Notes under the pieces: model-generated
The model's input: only the letters and a program-made list of their open reading frames with translations
What the model was told of the DNA's origin: nothing
Databases searched by the model: none
DNA from: Mucilaginibacter sp.
GTDB lineage: Bacteria; Bacteroidota; Bacteroidia; Sphingobacteriales; Sphingobacteriaceae
Length of the DNA stretch: 64,000 nt
Assembly (NCBI RefSeq): GCF_028288225.1
Contig: NZ_JAQBOC010000033.1
Location: 62,001-126,000, forward strand
Direction of reading: 5' to 3'
Shown: in pieces, positions 43,537-53,114 of the stretch
Layout: every line of letters begins with the position of its first letter
Numbering within the stretch: position 1 is the stretch's first letter
Program-made: the position numbers and the translations under genes

Positions 43537-43950
43537 TCAACATCCGCTTTCATAAGCTATCTTCATGTACATTTTCACTTCATCGTTAATATCATCTTTA
43601 AAATACATGCGGAAATGATGATTGTAATCGTCGCTGCCGGGTACGGGCTTTATTTTGTTAAAGCATAAATTATCTTCATAAGCCTGTTTAAAGGGGAATA
43701 CAACATCTACAAAGTTTTTACCAAGCTGTATAATATACGCAAATCTTTTTCGCGCAGCAAAGCTGATCATTGACTTTGCAGGATGCAGCCGCACATTGCC
43801 AATTTGTTTGTATTCGTTTACCAGGTGATCAAAAAGATCAATGGTATGCTGTGTTTTGCCGTTCAGGAAATCAGCAAGGTCCTTATCCCTGCACGAGTGC
43901 ACCTGGTTGGTATTTACAAATTCCTGTGAGCATAAAGGACAGATCCACAT
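43537..43950 (-). CDS. Zinc-ribbon plus DUF5655-like protein
   Basis: A 137-residue protein. The N-terminus has a CPLC...HSC zinc-finger-like motif (WICPLCSQEFVNTNQVHSC). The remainder (HTIDLFDHLVNEYKQIGNVRLHPAKSMISFAARKRFAYI, FPFKQAYEDN) looks like the DUF5655 domain, a small fold of unknown function. No signal peptide. Stands alone. Confidence 0.75.
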   Translation of the reverse strand: MWICPLCSQEFVNTNQVHSCRDKDLADFLNGKTQHTIDLFDHLVNEYKQIGNVRLHPAKSMISFAARKRFAYIIQLGKNFVDVVFPFKQAYEDNLCFNKIKPVPGSDDYNHHFRMYFKDDINDEVKMYMKIAYESGC

Positions 43951-43984
43951 GGCGGTAGGAGGTTAGAGTTCAGTTAGCCAAATA

Positions 43985-44020
43985 TATAAAAAATGCGTCC
44001 CGGATCTCACCCCGGAACGC
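43985..44020 (-). terminator. Terminator downstream of the permease array, GTGAGAT loop
   Basis: On the minus strand GCGTTCCGG (44020 down) pairs with CCGGGACGC (to 43995; one G-T pair) around GGTGAGAT and is followed by ATTTTTTATAT. It is 118 bp beyond the last permease stop. Stem and loop resemble the hairpin at 14621-14644. Confidence 0.8.
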
Positions 44021-44072
44021 TTTCAACTAAACCTCAGATCACATGTGTGCAGATCTAAGCTCTTTATAGCGA

Positions 44073-44137
44073 TGGTTCATGGTTGATAGTTCATAGAATA
44101 AATTTTCGGGACTAATCACTAATCCCCAACCCGTTGA
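44073..44137 (-). repeat. Array repeat, terminal copy
   Basis: Contains GGTTCATGGTTGATAGTTC (44075 on) and a worn CTAATCACTAATC part next to the last permease stop. Same composite as the other array junctions, but degraded. Confidence 0.55.
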
Positions 44138-46546
44138 TCACTCGCTTCGCAAACTTTTCACCGGATTTGTAAGCGCCGCTTTAAATGCCTCATAGCTCAT
44201 AATTACAAAAGCAATTATTAACGATATGGAACCTGATAATGCAAAGATCCACCAGGAGATTTCGGTTTTATAAGCAAAGCTCTGCATCCATCTATTCATA
44301 GCAAACCAGGCAAGCGGCGAAGCAATTAAAAAGGCAATTAAAATTAGTTTTAAAAAGTCCTGTGCAAAAAGGGCCACCAATTGGTTTACTGATGCGCCTA
44401 ATACTTTGCGAACCCCTAACTCTTTGATGCGCTGCTCAGCCGAGAACATAACTAACCCAAGTAAGCCCAGGCAGGAAATAATAATTGCCACTGCTGCAAA
44501 TATGATTGACAACTGCGAAATGATCAACTCGCTGCTGTAAAGTTTTTTATATTCCTCGTCAACAAACTGGTACGAGAAGGGATAATCCGGGTTGGCACTT
44601 TTGTAAAGCGTCTCCAAGCTTTGCAATGCTTGTTTGGTTTGCCCTGGTTTTGTGCGGATCAGGAAAACGCCAAAATTTTCGCCCTCCTTAACATCTATCA
44701 TTACCGGTAAAATAGCCTCATGGAGTGATTGGGTGTGATAATCTTTTAGCACGCCAATAATGTGACCCTTTTTATCCCAGGCAGATACCCATTGACCGAT
44801 AGGGTTTTTCATTCCCATCTGCTTTACGGCGGCTTCATTCACCAAAAATGCATCGATTGAATCAGTTGGGAAAGTATGCGAAAAATCGCGGCCCTGTACA
44901 ATCTGCAGCCCCATCACTTTAACAAAATCAAACCCAACTGAGGCAGGCTTGATGCTGACAACTGCATTTTTTTCTTTACCCTGCCATTTAATAGCATCCC
45001 AGTTAACCACAAAATCCATAGCATGAGGGGCCTCTGAACTGCGGTCAACCATTGTAATGCCCGGCATCTTCATCGCCTGTTCCTTAAATAATAAGTATTT
45101 GTTTTTATCAATAAGATTGCCTTCCACACGTATATAAATGAGGTTTTCGCGATTATAACCCAGGTGTGCATTTTGAACATAGTTTGTTTGCCGGGTAATT
45201 ACAATAGTAGCAATCAGCAATATGATGGAAAGTGCAAACTGAAAAACCGTTAGCCCTTTGCGAAACCAAACAGCCCCCTGTGTAAAACGCAAAACACCTT
45301 TTAAAACGCTTGCCGGTTTTAATGATGACAGGTAAAGCGCCGGATAACTGCCGGCAATAAGCCCGGTAATTATCATTAATCCCGTTAATGCAGCCCAAAA
45401 GGATACCTGCCCTGCGGGAAACTCAAACTGTTTACCCGTGAAATTATTAAATGCTGGTAGAAGTGCGTACAACAGCACCACGGATAGCAGCATCGCCAAA
45501 AAAGAAAATAACAGCGATTCGCCAAAGAATTGAGCAATGAGGTTGCCGCGGGTTGAACCAGCAACCTTGCGTACGCCAACCTCTTTTGCGCGCTTTACAG
45601 ACCGGGCGGTTGCCAGGTTCATGAAATTGATGCAGGCTATTATCAGTATAAAAATAGCTACCTCGTTAAAGATGTTTACATATTCAATTCTGCCGCCTGC
45701 AGGTTTACCATTTACGAAAATATTGTGCAGATATTGGTTACCAAAACGCTGTAGGCCAACCTTGGTTTTAATATTCTGATTTTGAAAAAGGCTGGTTTGC
45801 ATGTAGCTGTTGATCCTAGCTTCAGTTTTTGCAACATCAGCCGTTTCTGAAAGCTGGACAAAAGTCCGGATATTGGATGAAGGAAAGTCGAGCAGTTTTT
45901 TCTGGGCTTCCCAGTTTAAAAGAAAATCAAATTGTAAGGAGCTTTTCGCCGTGATATTTTCAAAAACGCCGGTCACTAAAAAGGTTAGCTTGTTTTCAAA
46001 ACGCATGCTTTGACCCATGGCTTTTTGAGGACTTCCAAAAAATATTTCGGCCAGTTTGCGGGATATGGCAATCCCCTTCATGTCTTTCAAAATGGTTTGC
46101 GGGTTACCGGCTGCCAACTTATAGCTAAACATCTTGAAGAAATCTTCCCCGGCACGCGAGCCCTCCAGCTTCATTTTCTTTTCGCCCGCCTGCAGCGTTT
46201 CCAAATGCCCCCAGGGTAGCTCATAACCGGTAGTATATAACGCGACGTTCTTTACTTCGGAGATAGCAGTTTTAAGATTCTCCAAAACAAAGACGTTTTG
46301 ATTACTCATATATGAGGGGGTTTCATAACTGCCCGTTAATTGCCCGTTTGCAGCAACCGTTTTATAAACGGTGTACAAACTATTCCCGTTAGCGTGAAAA
46401 TTATCGATGCTTTGCTCGTCCTGTACCCACAGGTAAATAAACAGGCAACAGGTCATGCCTAAAGCAAGCCCAACCACATTTATTGCGGTGTGGGTTTTAT
46501 GGCGAATGATGTTCCGCCAGCCGATCTTAAAAAAGTTTTTTATCAT
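44138..46546 (-). CDS. FtsX/MacB-type permease, array member (last, divergent)
   Basis: An 802-residue inner-membrane protein. N-terminal membrane helix after FFKIGWRNIIRHKTHTAINV, a large periplasmic MacB-like domain, a first FtsX core (MNLATARSVKRAKEVGVRKVAG) with three helices, a helix near residue 435, a second periplasmic part and a second FtsX core (AEQRIKELGVRKVLGASVNQLV) ending in KSLRSE. This two-FtsX-half layout is typical of Bacteroidota permeases paired with LolD/MacB-type ATPases. No ATPase lies nearby. Among the array it is one of the more divergent members and is separated from the others by two lectin-like genes. Confidence 0.92.
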   Translation of the reverse strand: MIKNFFKIGWRNIIRHKTHTAINVVGLALGMTCCLFIYLWVQDEQSIDNFHANGNSLYTVYKTVAANGQLTGSYETPSYMSNQNVFVLENLKTAISEVKNVALYTTGYELPWGHLETLQAGEKKMKLEGSRAGEDFFKMFSYKLAAGNPQTILKDMKGIAISRKLAEIFFGSPQKAMGQSMRFENKLTFLVTGVFENITAKSSLQFDFLLNWEAQKKLLDFPSSNIRTFVQLSETADVAKTEARINSYMQTSLFQNQNIKTKVGLQRFGNQYLHNIFVNGKPAGGRIEYVNIFNEVAIFILIIACINFMNLATARSVKRAKEVGVRKVAGSTRGNLIAQFFGESLLFSFLAMLLSVVLLYALLPAFNNFTGKQFEFPAGQVSFWAALTGLMIITGLIAGSYPALYLSSLKPASVLKGVLRFTQGAVWFRKGLTVFQFALSIILLIATIVITRQTNYVQNAHLGYNRENLIYIRVEGNLIDKNKYLLFKEQAMKMPGITMVDRSSEAPHAMDFVVNWDAIKWQGKEKNAVVSIKPASVGFDFVKVMGLQIVQGRDFSHTFPTDSIDAFLVNEAAVKQMGMKNPIGQWVSAWDKKGHIIGVLKDYHTQSLHEAILPVMIDVKEGENFGVFLIRTKPGQTKQALQSLETLYKSANPDYPFSYQFVDEEYKKLYSSELIISQLSIIFAAVAIIISCLGLLGLVMFSAEQRIKELGVRKVLGASVNQLVALFAQDFLKLILIAFLIASPLAWFAMNRWMQSFAYKTEISWWIFALSGSISLIIAFVIMSYEAFKAALTNPVKSLRSE

Positions 46547-46638
46547 GATATTGGTTTATTAATTCACTTGTTTATTAGTGGCTTAGCTAATAGCTTCCAG
46601 CCGGATTATATCTAATTGACGTTTCTGATTTTCAATCT
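46547..46638 (-). repeat. Array junction, worn copy
   Basis: Only the CAATCTCTAATCACT part (near 46634) and an AGCCGGAT piece (46602 on) of the array repeat can be recognised. Confidence 0.4.
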
Positions 46639-47286
46639 CTAATCACTACTATTTACTACCAAATTCTTATATGCCCCTAATGAGCAGTTTCCCAGCCAGA
46701 AGCCTACCGACCCGGTTTTTAGTGCAGGATCAAGATCTTTATAGAACATTACAGGTTTAGGCTGATTGTTTACAAAAACACTTATCTCACGGCCTTTAAC
46801 AATGGCTTTTACATGAAACCAGGCTGTTAGCGGCAGGATTGCTTTTGCCTGGTATTTATCAGCTTCATAATCCCACCAGTTAAATTCTGCTTTCTTTTCG
46901 GGCATGTATTGCACTGCGTTGATAGTGCCCGAAGAGCCCGGCCTGAAGTAAAGCGTTTCATAATGATGAGCATCCTTTATCCGGAATGCAAAACCCACAA
47001 AGCCATGCTTTCCGCCTGGTGATGCCAGATCCATTTCGATTGTACCATCCTTAAAGTTCAAGGCTTTTGGATAAGCAACACTGGCTCCTTTAGCGTTTCC
47101 GAATTTCCGTTTCAGCAACAATGCTTTTGCACCCGAATAGGAATCAAAAGCATAATCAAGGGTATCGGTTTTGGGTATTACCCATTCTGATGGTTTAATT
47201 AGCGTGTAATTATGCACCACCTGCTTTTGCTGTGCAAACAAGCAAGTGGTTGTAATGCTTAATAAGGTTATAATGTATGTTTTCAT
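46639..47286 (-). CDS. Small exported lectin/LamG-like protein 1
   Basis: A 215-residue exported protein (signal peptide ending TTTCLFAQ). GTIEMDLASPGGKHGFVGFAFRIKDAHHYETLYFRPG, WFHVKAIVKGREISVFVNNQ and KTGSVGFWLGNCSLGAYKNLVV are typical of concanavalin-like jelly-roll domains (LamG / DUF1080 type), with no clear catalytic pair. A paralogue follows in the direction of the array at 47392. Its role beside the permeases is unknown; sugar or ligand binding is the family-level guess. Confidence 0.85.
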   Translation of the reverse strand: MKTYIITLLSITTTCLFAQQKQVVHNYTLIKPSEWVIPKTDTLDYAFDSYSGAKALLLKRKFGNAKGASVAYPKALNFKDGTIEMDLASPGGKHGFVGFAFRIKDAHHYETLYFRPGSSGTINAVQYMPEKKAEFNWWDYEADKYQAKAILPLTAWFHVKAIVKGREISVFVNNQPKPVMFYKDLDPALKTGSVGFWLGNCSLGAYKNLVVNSSD

Positions 47287-47391
47287 TCCTGGTAGTTTAT
47301 TGGTTCAATTGTTCATGATTAATAATTCATAGCCGGAGCATGTCTTTCCGACTTCTGTCTTAACTAATCTCTGATCTCTAGTCTCTATCTT
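47287..47391 (-). repeat. Array junction repeat
   Basis: Contains AATTCATAGCCGGAG and, at 47361 on, TAACTAATCTCTGATCTCTA continued by an extra, shifted CTATCTTTTAATCTCTATC run. Confidence 0.55.
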
Positions 47392-48093
47392 TTAATCTCT
47401 ATCTTTTGTCACAACCAAATTTGCAAAATCACTCATAACCGGGCCGCTCCCTGCCCATAAGCCAATGAGCCCGTTAGTTTTTTTGCTGATGTTTTTTATA
47501 CTTAACGAAGGTTTTGTATTACCATTTACGTACACTATAGTGCTATCCTTAGTGATAACTATGCGTGCATGCAGCCAGTCTTCAGGTTTAGGATAGGGTC
47601 GAATATCGTTTTCAAACTTACCCGTCTGCTCTTTTCTTAAGCGGTCGTAAGGATAATCAGGCATGCTCATGTACTGCACCGACCATTTTCTTCGGGCTGT
47701 ATCGGGATATTGAAAATTAAACGGCCTAAAGTAAATCGTTTCATAGTTAAGGGTATCTGCTCCATGATAGGCAATCCCCAAAAAACTTTTCAAAAATTCA
47801 TTCCGGCCACGTAAATCAAGCTCAATTGTGCCCGTACTAAAATCAATGTCCTTTAACCAGGTGATACCGTTTGTGGTAATACCATTTTTGCTGCCATCTT
47901 TTATTGGCGCGGTTTTCTTACCCGGGTATATTACAAGTTGCTTTTCGGTAAGCATCTTCCCCAGGTCATACGATTTTGCCTGCTGACTATAAGCCGGCGT
48001 ATTGCAATTTGCCAAAACGATAATTAAAGAGAATCCCTTATTACTAATAAGGAATTTCCACGCTGTTTTTAGGTATCTGTTCATTGGTATCAT
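47392..48093 (-). CDS. Small lectin/LamG-like protein 2 with permease-like N-terminus
   Basis: A 233-residue paralogue of the gene at 46639: GTIELDLRGRNEFLKSFLGIAYHGADTLNYETIYFRPF, WLHARIVITKDSTIVYVNGN, LIGLWAGSGPVMSDFANLVV. Its start is strange. MNRYLKTAWKFLISNKGFSL matches the beginning of the neighbouring permeases (pattern NYxKxAWRxLxxNKxxS), then turns into what looks like the end of a signal peptide (IVLANCNTPAYSQQ). Translation may begin at 48093 or at the Met three codons on. The hydrophobic core still allows export. Inferred to be a recombination product between a permease start and a lectin gene. Confidence 0.82.
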   Translation of the reverse strand: MIPMNRYLKTAWKFLISNKGFSLIIVLANCNTPAYSQQAKSYDLGKMLTEKQLVIYPGKKTAPIKDGSKNGITTNGITWLKDIDFSTGTIELDLRGRNEFLKSFLGIAYHGADTLNYETIYFRPFNFQYPDTARRKWSVQYMSMPDYPYDRLRKEQTGKFENDIRPYPKPEDWLHARIVITKDSTIVYVNGNTKPSLSIKNISKKTNGLIGLWAGSGPVMSDFANLVVTKDRD

Positions 48094-48138
48094 GGTTTAT
48101 GGTTCATAGCCGAATTGAATTTCTTACCTAACCTCTAA
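48094..48138 (-). repeat. Array junction repeat, short copy
   Basis: TGGTTCATAGCCGAAT followed by CTAACCTCTAATCACTC next to the permease stop; a shortened form of the composite. Confidence 0.5.
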
Positions 48139-50607
48139 TCACTCACTCCTCAAACTCCTCACCGGATTAGCCAGCGCAGCCCTTATGCTTTGATAGCTTA
48201 CCGTTAGTATGGCAATTAAAAACACCATAACCATTGGCATTATAAAAAACCAGGCGCTAAAATCAATGCGGAACTTATAGTTCTGCAGCCATTTGTAGCA
48301 ACCCCAGTAAGCCAGCGGCAAGGCTATCGCGTTGGCAATAAGGATCAGTCCTATAAAGTCTTTTGAAATGAGCAGCAATATATTTGATACCGATGCACCC
48401 AATACTTTGCGAATGCCTATTTCTTTAATACGTTGTGTTATGGTGATCAATGTTAAACCGAAGAGGCCAAGACAGGCAACAAAAATTGCAAAGCCCGAAA
48501 ACAGGCTGAATACCTGGCCAAAATGTTGCTCAACCTTATATTGCTGATCAAAAAATTCATCTAAAAAGAAATATTGGAATGCAGCCTCTGGGAATACATT
48601 TTTATACGTTTTTTCTATCTGTGCAATAGTTTGCGGCAAATTGCTGCTGTTAAACTTTACCTCGTAATGCGTTACACTTGAAGGGTCTATCGCGCGAACA
48701 ACAAGCGGGGTATAATCATCTTTTAATGAGGTTTGATGGAAATTTTGGATTACACCTATCACCTCATTCTCAAACACCCGGCCACGGCCGTTTTTTGTTT
48801 CTACAAATTTACCAACGGCGTCCTGTGCGTTTTTAAAACCAAGGGAAATAACGGCTGCCTCGTTAAGCATCATGGGGCTTTTTGAAAAATTGGTTCTTGC
48901 CGTAATTTTTTCACCTGCAATTACTTTTACTTTAAATTGGTCCAGGAACCTGTTACCGATCTCAAGGGTTGATAGCCTCAGGCTTTTTTCGCCTGCTTGT
49001 GTATGGCGGGTGTATGACATAATGTAGCCGATACTCTCACCCGGAATGCTGGATGATGAGGTGACATTTTTAATCCGTGGATCGCGCAAAAGCTCATTCT
49101 GAAAAACACTGTCCTTCGCTGCGAAATTCATGGCATCCTGGTCTGTAGCCCTTATGTTTTGCGGCGCTAAAACAACCAGGGTTTGTTTCATATCCATCCC
49201 GCTGTTTGAGTTTTTCATATAGTTAACCTGGCGGTAAACTACCAATGTGCCCATCATAAAAGCAATGGTGGCAACAAACTGGAAAACAACCAGGGCCTTC
49301 CGTAGTGGGATACTTTGGGCATTGTTCATGAATTTGCCTTTTAAGATCTGTACAGGTTTGTAATCTGACAGGATAAGAGCTGGATAGGTGGCCGATAATA
49401 AAATGCCTGCTGTTAAAAGCCCAATAAACCCAAATGCAAAATAAGGGTCTTTCCATAAGGTAAAACCTATCTGCACGCCGCAAAGCGCGCTGAACCATGG
49501 CATACAAAGCAGTACAATAAATACAGCCACAGCAACGCTGATAACATTCAGCAGCAACGATTCAAACAAAAACTGCTTTATAAGCTGAGCGCGTTGTGAG
49601 CCCAGTACCTTACGGATGCCAACCTCTTTTGCCCGCTCAATTACCTTGGCGGTTGAAAGATTTACATAGTTGATATAAGCAATGAGCAGGATAAGCACTG
49701 CAATGAGGCCCAAATACCAAACCAAATTGCCATTACCGCCATTGCTGATCTCGTTTGAGAGGTTGGAGTATAAATGGATATCGCGCAGCGGCTGTAAGGA
49801 AAGCGTAATGCTATTGATATTGGTTTTTCCTTGTGTTGGACTTGATGCATTCTGCCCGCTTTGAGTGGCGTATTTTTTTATAAAAGCCGGCAGTCTTGCC
49901 TCAAAGGTTTTAGGATTTGTTTGTGGCGATAAAGAAACATAGGTATATGAATCCGGATATACCCAATCGCCTGCCTTTGCATCGCCAGATACCAGGAAAT
50001 CAAACTGCAGGTGCGAATTTGAAGGAACATCCTTACAAACGCCCGTAACCACAACCTTAATATCAGTGCCCGATATCTGCTGCTGGATACGAATAGTTTT
50101 ACCGGTCGCTTCCTGGCCGGGAAAATATTTTTTTGCCGTGCTTTCGCTAATAACAACCGTATTTGGATCATTAAGTGCCGTAGTTGTGCCTTTCACCATT
50201 GGGAAGGAGAATAGCCGCAGAAATGAAGCATCAGCCTGGTACACTTTACTTTCGTTAAAAGCTATTACAGAACCATTGGGTTGCTGGGTAGTTACCAACC
50301 CATCAAGTTTTGAAATCCTGGTAAACTCCTGCACCTCCGCAAAGCTGGATTTTAAAGCAGGACCTACTGCTGAGTAGGTTTTAGGCATATTTTCTACCAG
50401 GTTTCCCTGGCTATAGTTTTGATGCTTTATGCGGTAGATGTTAGCACCGTTTTTATGGAAGTTATCATAGCTTAATTCAAAGCTTATATACTGCACAATA
50501 AGCAGGCATGCTGCCATACCAATGGCCAGTCCCATTATATTAATGAGCGAAAAAAGTTTTTGGCGGATCAGAATGCGCCACGCGATTTTAAAATAGTTTG
50601 ATATCAT
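48139..50607 (-). CDS. FtsX/MacB-type permease, array member
   Basis: An 822-residue permease, the longest of the array. It starts MISNYFKIAWRILIRQKLFS, has a periplasmic domain with TGKTIRIQQQISGTDIKVVVTGV, a first FtsX core with YVNLSTAKVIERAKEVGIRKVLGS and a second with ITQRIKEIGIRKVLGASVSNIL, ending KSLRSE-like (VRSLRSE). The first core uses YVNLSTAKVIE where most array members have FMNLSTARSEK, which groups it apart from the 50733-60631 set. No ATPase adjoins. Confidence 0.92.
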   Translation of the reverse strand: MISNYFKIAWRILIRQKLFSLINIMGLAIGMAACLLIVQYISFELSYDNFHKNGANIYRIKHQNYSQGNLVENMPKTYSAVGPALKSSFAEVQEFTRISKLDGLVTTQQPNGSVIAFNESKVYQADASFLRLFSFPMVKGTTTALNDPNTVVISESTAKKYFPGQEATGKTIRIQQQISGTDIKVVVTGVCKDVPSNSHLQFDFLVSGDAKAGDWVYPDSYTYVSLSPQTNPKTFEARLPAFIKKYATQSGQNASSPTQGKTNINSITLSLQPLRDIHLYSNLSNEISNGGNGNLVWYLGLIAVLILLIAYINYVNLSTAKVIERAKEVGIRKVLGSQRAQLIKQFLFESLLLNVISVAVAVFIVLLCMPWFSALCGVQIGFTLWKDPYFAFGFIGLLTAGILLSATYPALILSDYKPVQILKGKFMNNAQSIPLRKALVVFQFVATIAFMMGTLVVYRQVNYMKNSNSGMDMKQTLVVLAPQNIRATDQDAMNFAAKDSVFQNELLRDPRIKNVTSSSSIPGESIGYIMSYTRHTQAGEKSLRLSTLEIGNRFLDQFKVKVIAGEKITARTNFSKSPMMLNEAAVISLGFKNAQDAVGKFVETKNGRGRVFENEVIGVIQNFHQTSLKDDYTPLVVRAIDPSSVTHYEVKFNSSNLPQTIAQIEKTYKNVFPEAAFQYFFLDEFFDQQYKVEQHFGQVFSLFSGFAIFVACLGLFGLTLITITQRIKEIGIRKVLGASVSNILLLISKDFIGLILIANAIALPLAYWGCYKWLQNYKFRIDFSAWFFIMPMVMVFLIAILTVSYQSIRAALANPVRSLRSE

Positions 50608-50738
50608 TTAGTTCATGGTTAATAGTTCATGGTTCATAGCCGGAGTTTGTTGGCCATTGAGTCATTAGTGTCTTTTGATTCATGACGATAGCCGGATCAA
50701 TTCTTAACTAATCTCTGGTCTCTAATCTCTAATCACTC
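50608..50738 (-). repeat. Array junction repeat, complete copy
   Basis: Has GTTCATGGTTAATAGTTC and TTCATAGCCGGA (50611-50644) and the 34-bp block 50705-50738 (TAACTAATCTCTGGTCTC then TAATCTCTAATCACTC). The block runs into the stop codon and final Glu codon of the gene at 50733. Confidence 0.75.
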
Positions 50739-53114
50739 ACTCTTCAAACTCTTCACCGGGTTCATAAGCGCTGCTTTTATACTTTGATAGCTAACCGTTA
50801 ATAATGTTATTGCCATTGCGCCAAGTGCGGTTATGGCAAAGATCCACCAGGTTATCTCCGACCGGTAAGTATAGCCTTGCAGCCAGCTATGCATAAAATA
50901 ATAAGCGGTTGGTGTTGCAATCAGTAGTGAAATAGCGATCAGTACCACAAAGTCTTTTGATAACAAACGCCAGAGGTTAAATACGGTTGCACCCAATACT
51001 TTGCGCACACCAATTTCCTTTATGCGTTGCTCGGCCATAAACGATGCCATGCCGAACAGCCCCAGGCAGCTGATAAATATAGCCAGGCCTGCAAAAGCGC
51101 TAGCCAGCTTGCCTATCCGCTCCTCGTTGCCGAATTTTTTGGCATACTCAGTATCTGCGAACTGATAATCAAATGGCTGGGCAGGATTATATTTTTTAAA
51201 CACCCGGCCTATTTTATCAATAGCCTCGCTTGCACTTATTTTTGAATTTATTTTGAGGATCACAAAATCTTCACCTCCTTTTGCCATGTGATAAAGCATG
51301 GGTCTCACCGGCTCATATGGTGATTCAACAACCATATCTTTAATTACTCCGATTACTTTAAACGGTACACCATCCCAATGGATGGTTTCGCCTACCGGTT
51401 TTTTAAGTCCCATAAATTTTGCAGCCGTTTCATTAATAACAAAAGCAACAGAGTCGGTTAAAAATTGCGCAGAGAAATCGCGTCCGTCTTTAAACTGCCA
51501 GCCTACGGTTTTGCCGTAATCGGGCGATACATCAATATTGGGGAAATCAACGGCGAGCGATGGATCTTTGCCCTTCCAGTCAAAACCGGCATTTGTTGAA
51601 TACACACCGGTTGTAGGGCTGCCGGTTTCGGCTATGCTGGTAATAGTACCGGATTTAAATAGCTCATCTTTAACCGCAGCAAACTGTTTATGTACGTCGC
51701 CCGTAACCATTGGCAGCATTACAAGGCCATCCCTTGTATAACCAACGGGACGGTTTTTGGCGAATTGAATTTGCCGGTAAACTATAATGGTGCCAATAAT
51801 TAAAGTAACTGAAACAGTGAATTGTGTTACCACCAATACTTTGCGGGGAATAGCTGCCAGGCGGCCTACCTTAAAAGTGCCTTTCAATACCTTTGCCGGC
51901 TGAAATGATGACAGATACAACGCCGGGTAACTTCCGGAAATAAGCCCTGTTATCAAACTAAAACCAATCCCCATTAGCCAGAACAAAGGACTGCCCCAGG
52001 GGATAGACATTTTTTTACCGGACACATCATTAAAAAATGGAAGCCCAAGCTGTACAAACAGGAGAGCCAGCGCAAAGGCAAAAACAACCACCAACAACGA
52101 TTCGCTTAAAAACTGGTAAATGAGCTGCACACGTAAGGAGCCTATAGCCTTGCGGATGCCTACCTCTTTTGCCCGTTTTTCAGACCGGGCGGTGCTCAGG
52201 TTCATGAAATTGATGCAGGCCAGCAGCAGCACAAAAACACCGATAATGCCAAACAGCCAAACATACTGGATGCGCCCGCCTACAATTTTGCCGTTTTTAA
52301 AATCCGAGTACAGATGCCAGTTCTTCATCGGATCGAGGAAAATCTGCGGTTTCTGTTTCAGTTCGCTTTTATCTACTTTGCTAAGCTTTACATCTTTTAT
52401 TCTTGCCGAAGCCGTTTTCATATCAACGTTATCGGCAACCTGTGCAAAAGCCAGGTAGCAGTTGCACCGCCAGGTATCCTTTTGCTGCTTCATTCCCTGC
52501 ACGGTCGATAAAAGCTCCCACGGCGCAATGAAGTTTACATCGGCAAAAGTTGAGCTATAAGGAAAATCCTGGTAAACACCGGTTACTTTTACCACCAGGT
52601 TATTATCAATCTTCATTACCTTATTCATCGGGTCGGCATCGCCAAAGTAGATTTTGGCTGTTGACGCGGAGAGAATAACGGATGAAGGGTCATTAAGGGC
52701 AGTTTTGCTGCCTTTCAGCATATTTACCGAAAACATATCAAGCGCCTGGGGCTCCAAAAATGTACCGCTTTTGGTTAACTTCTTATCACCAAGCGTAAGT
52801 ATGTGGTTATAGGTAAACGAGGCCATGCTGACAGCCTTAAAATTGCTGCCATAGTTTTTAAAGATTTCGGCGCCTATAGGCCAGGGTACACTTGTGCCTG
52901 TGCCGGTTTCGCCGTTAATGTTAAAGTTTTGCCTCACCTGCGCAAGACTGCTGTAGTTTTTAAAGTTTTTGTCGAATGATAGCTCATCCCAGATCCATAA
53001 TCCTATCAGCATAGCTACCGCCATACCAACAGATAACCCCGCAATGTTAATGAAGGAATGTACCTTGTTTTTAACAAGATTGCGGAACGCGATTTTTAAA
53101 TAATTCTTTATCAT
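50733..53114 (-). CDS. FtsX/MacB-type permease, array member
   Basis: A 793-residue permease of the close-knit subgroup of four. Start MIKNYLKIAFRNLVKNKVHS, then helix GLSVGMAVAMLIGLWIWDE. First FtsX core FMNLSTARSEKRAKEVGIRK, middle helix after VGRLAAIPRKVLVVTQFTVS, second core MAEQRIKEIGVRKVLGATVF, end KSLKSE. The FMNLSTARSEKRAKEVGIRK stretch is shared word for word with 53215 and 58256. It is inferred to act as a permease with an ATPase encoded elsewhere, perhaps in lipoprotein or peptide export. Confidence 0.92.
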   Translation of the reverse strand: MIKNYLKIAFRNLVKNKVHSFINIAGLSVGMAVAMLIGLWIWDELSFDKNFKNYSSLAQVRQNFNINGETGTGTSVPWPIGAEIFKNYGSNFKAVSMASFTYNHILTLGDKKLTKSGTFLEPQALDMFSVNMLKGSKTALNDPSSVILSASTAKIYFGDADPMNKVMKIDNNLVVKVTGVYQDFPYSSTFADVNFIAPWELLSTVQGMKQQKDTWRCNCYLAFAQVADNVDMKTASARIKDVKLSKVDKSELKQKPQIFLDPMKNWHLYSDFKNGKIVGGRIQYVWLFGIIGVFVLLLACINFMNLSTARSEKRAKEVGIRKAIGSLRVQLIYQFLSESLLVVVFAFALALLFVQLGLPFFNDVSGKKMSIPWGSPLFWLMGIGFSLITGLISGSYPALYLSSFQPAKVLKGTFKVGRLAAIPRKVLVVTQFTVSVTLIIGTIIVYRQIQFAKNRPVGYTRDGLVMLPMVTGDVHKQFAAVKDELFKSGTITSIAETGSPTTGVYSTNAGFDWKGKDPSLAVDFPNIDVSPDYGKTVGWQFKDGRDFSAQFLTDSVAFVINETAAKFMGLKKPVGETIHWDGVPFKVIGVIKDMVVESPYEPVRPMLYHMAKGGEDFVILKINSKISASEAIDKIGRVFKKYNPAQPFDYQFADTEYAKKFGNEERIGKLASAFAGLAIFISCLGLFGMASFMAEQRIKEIGVRKVLGATVFNLWRLLSKDFVVLIAISLLIATPTAYYFMHSWLQGYTYRSEITWWIFAITALGAMAITLLTVSYQSIKAALMNPVKSLKSE

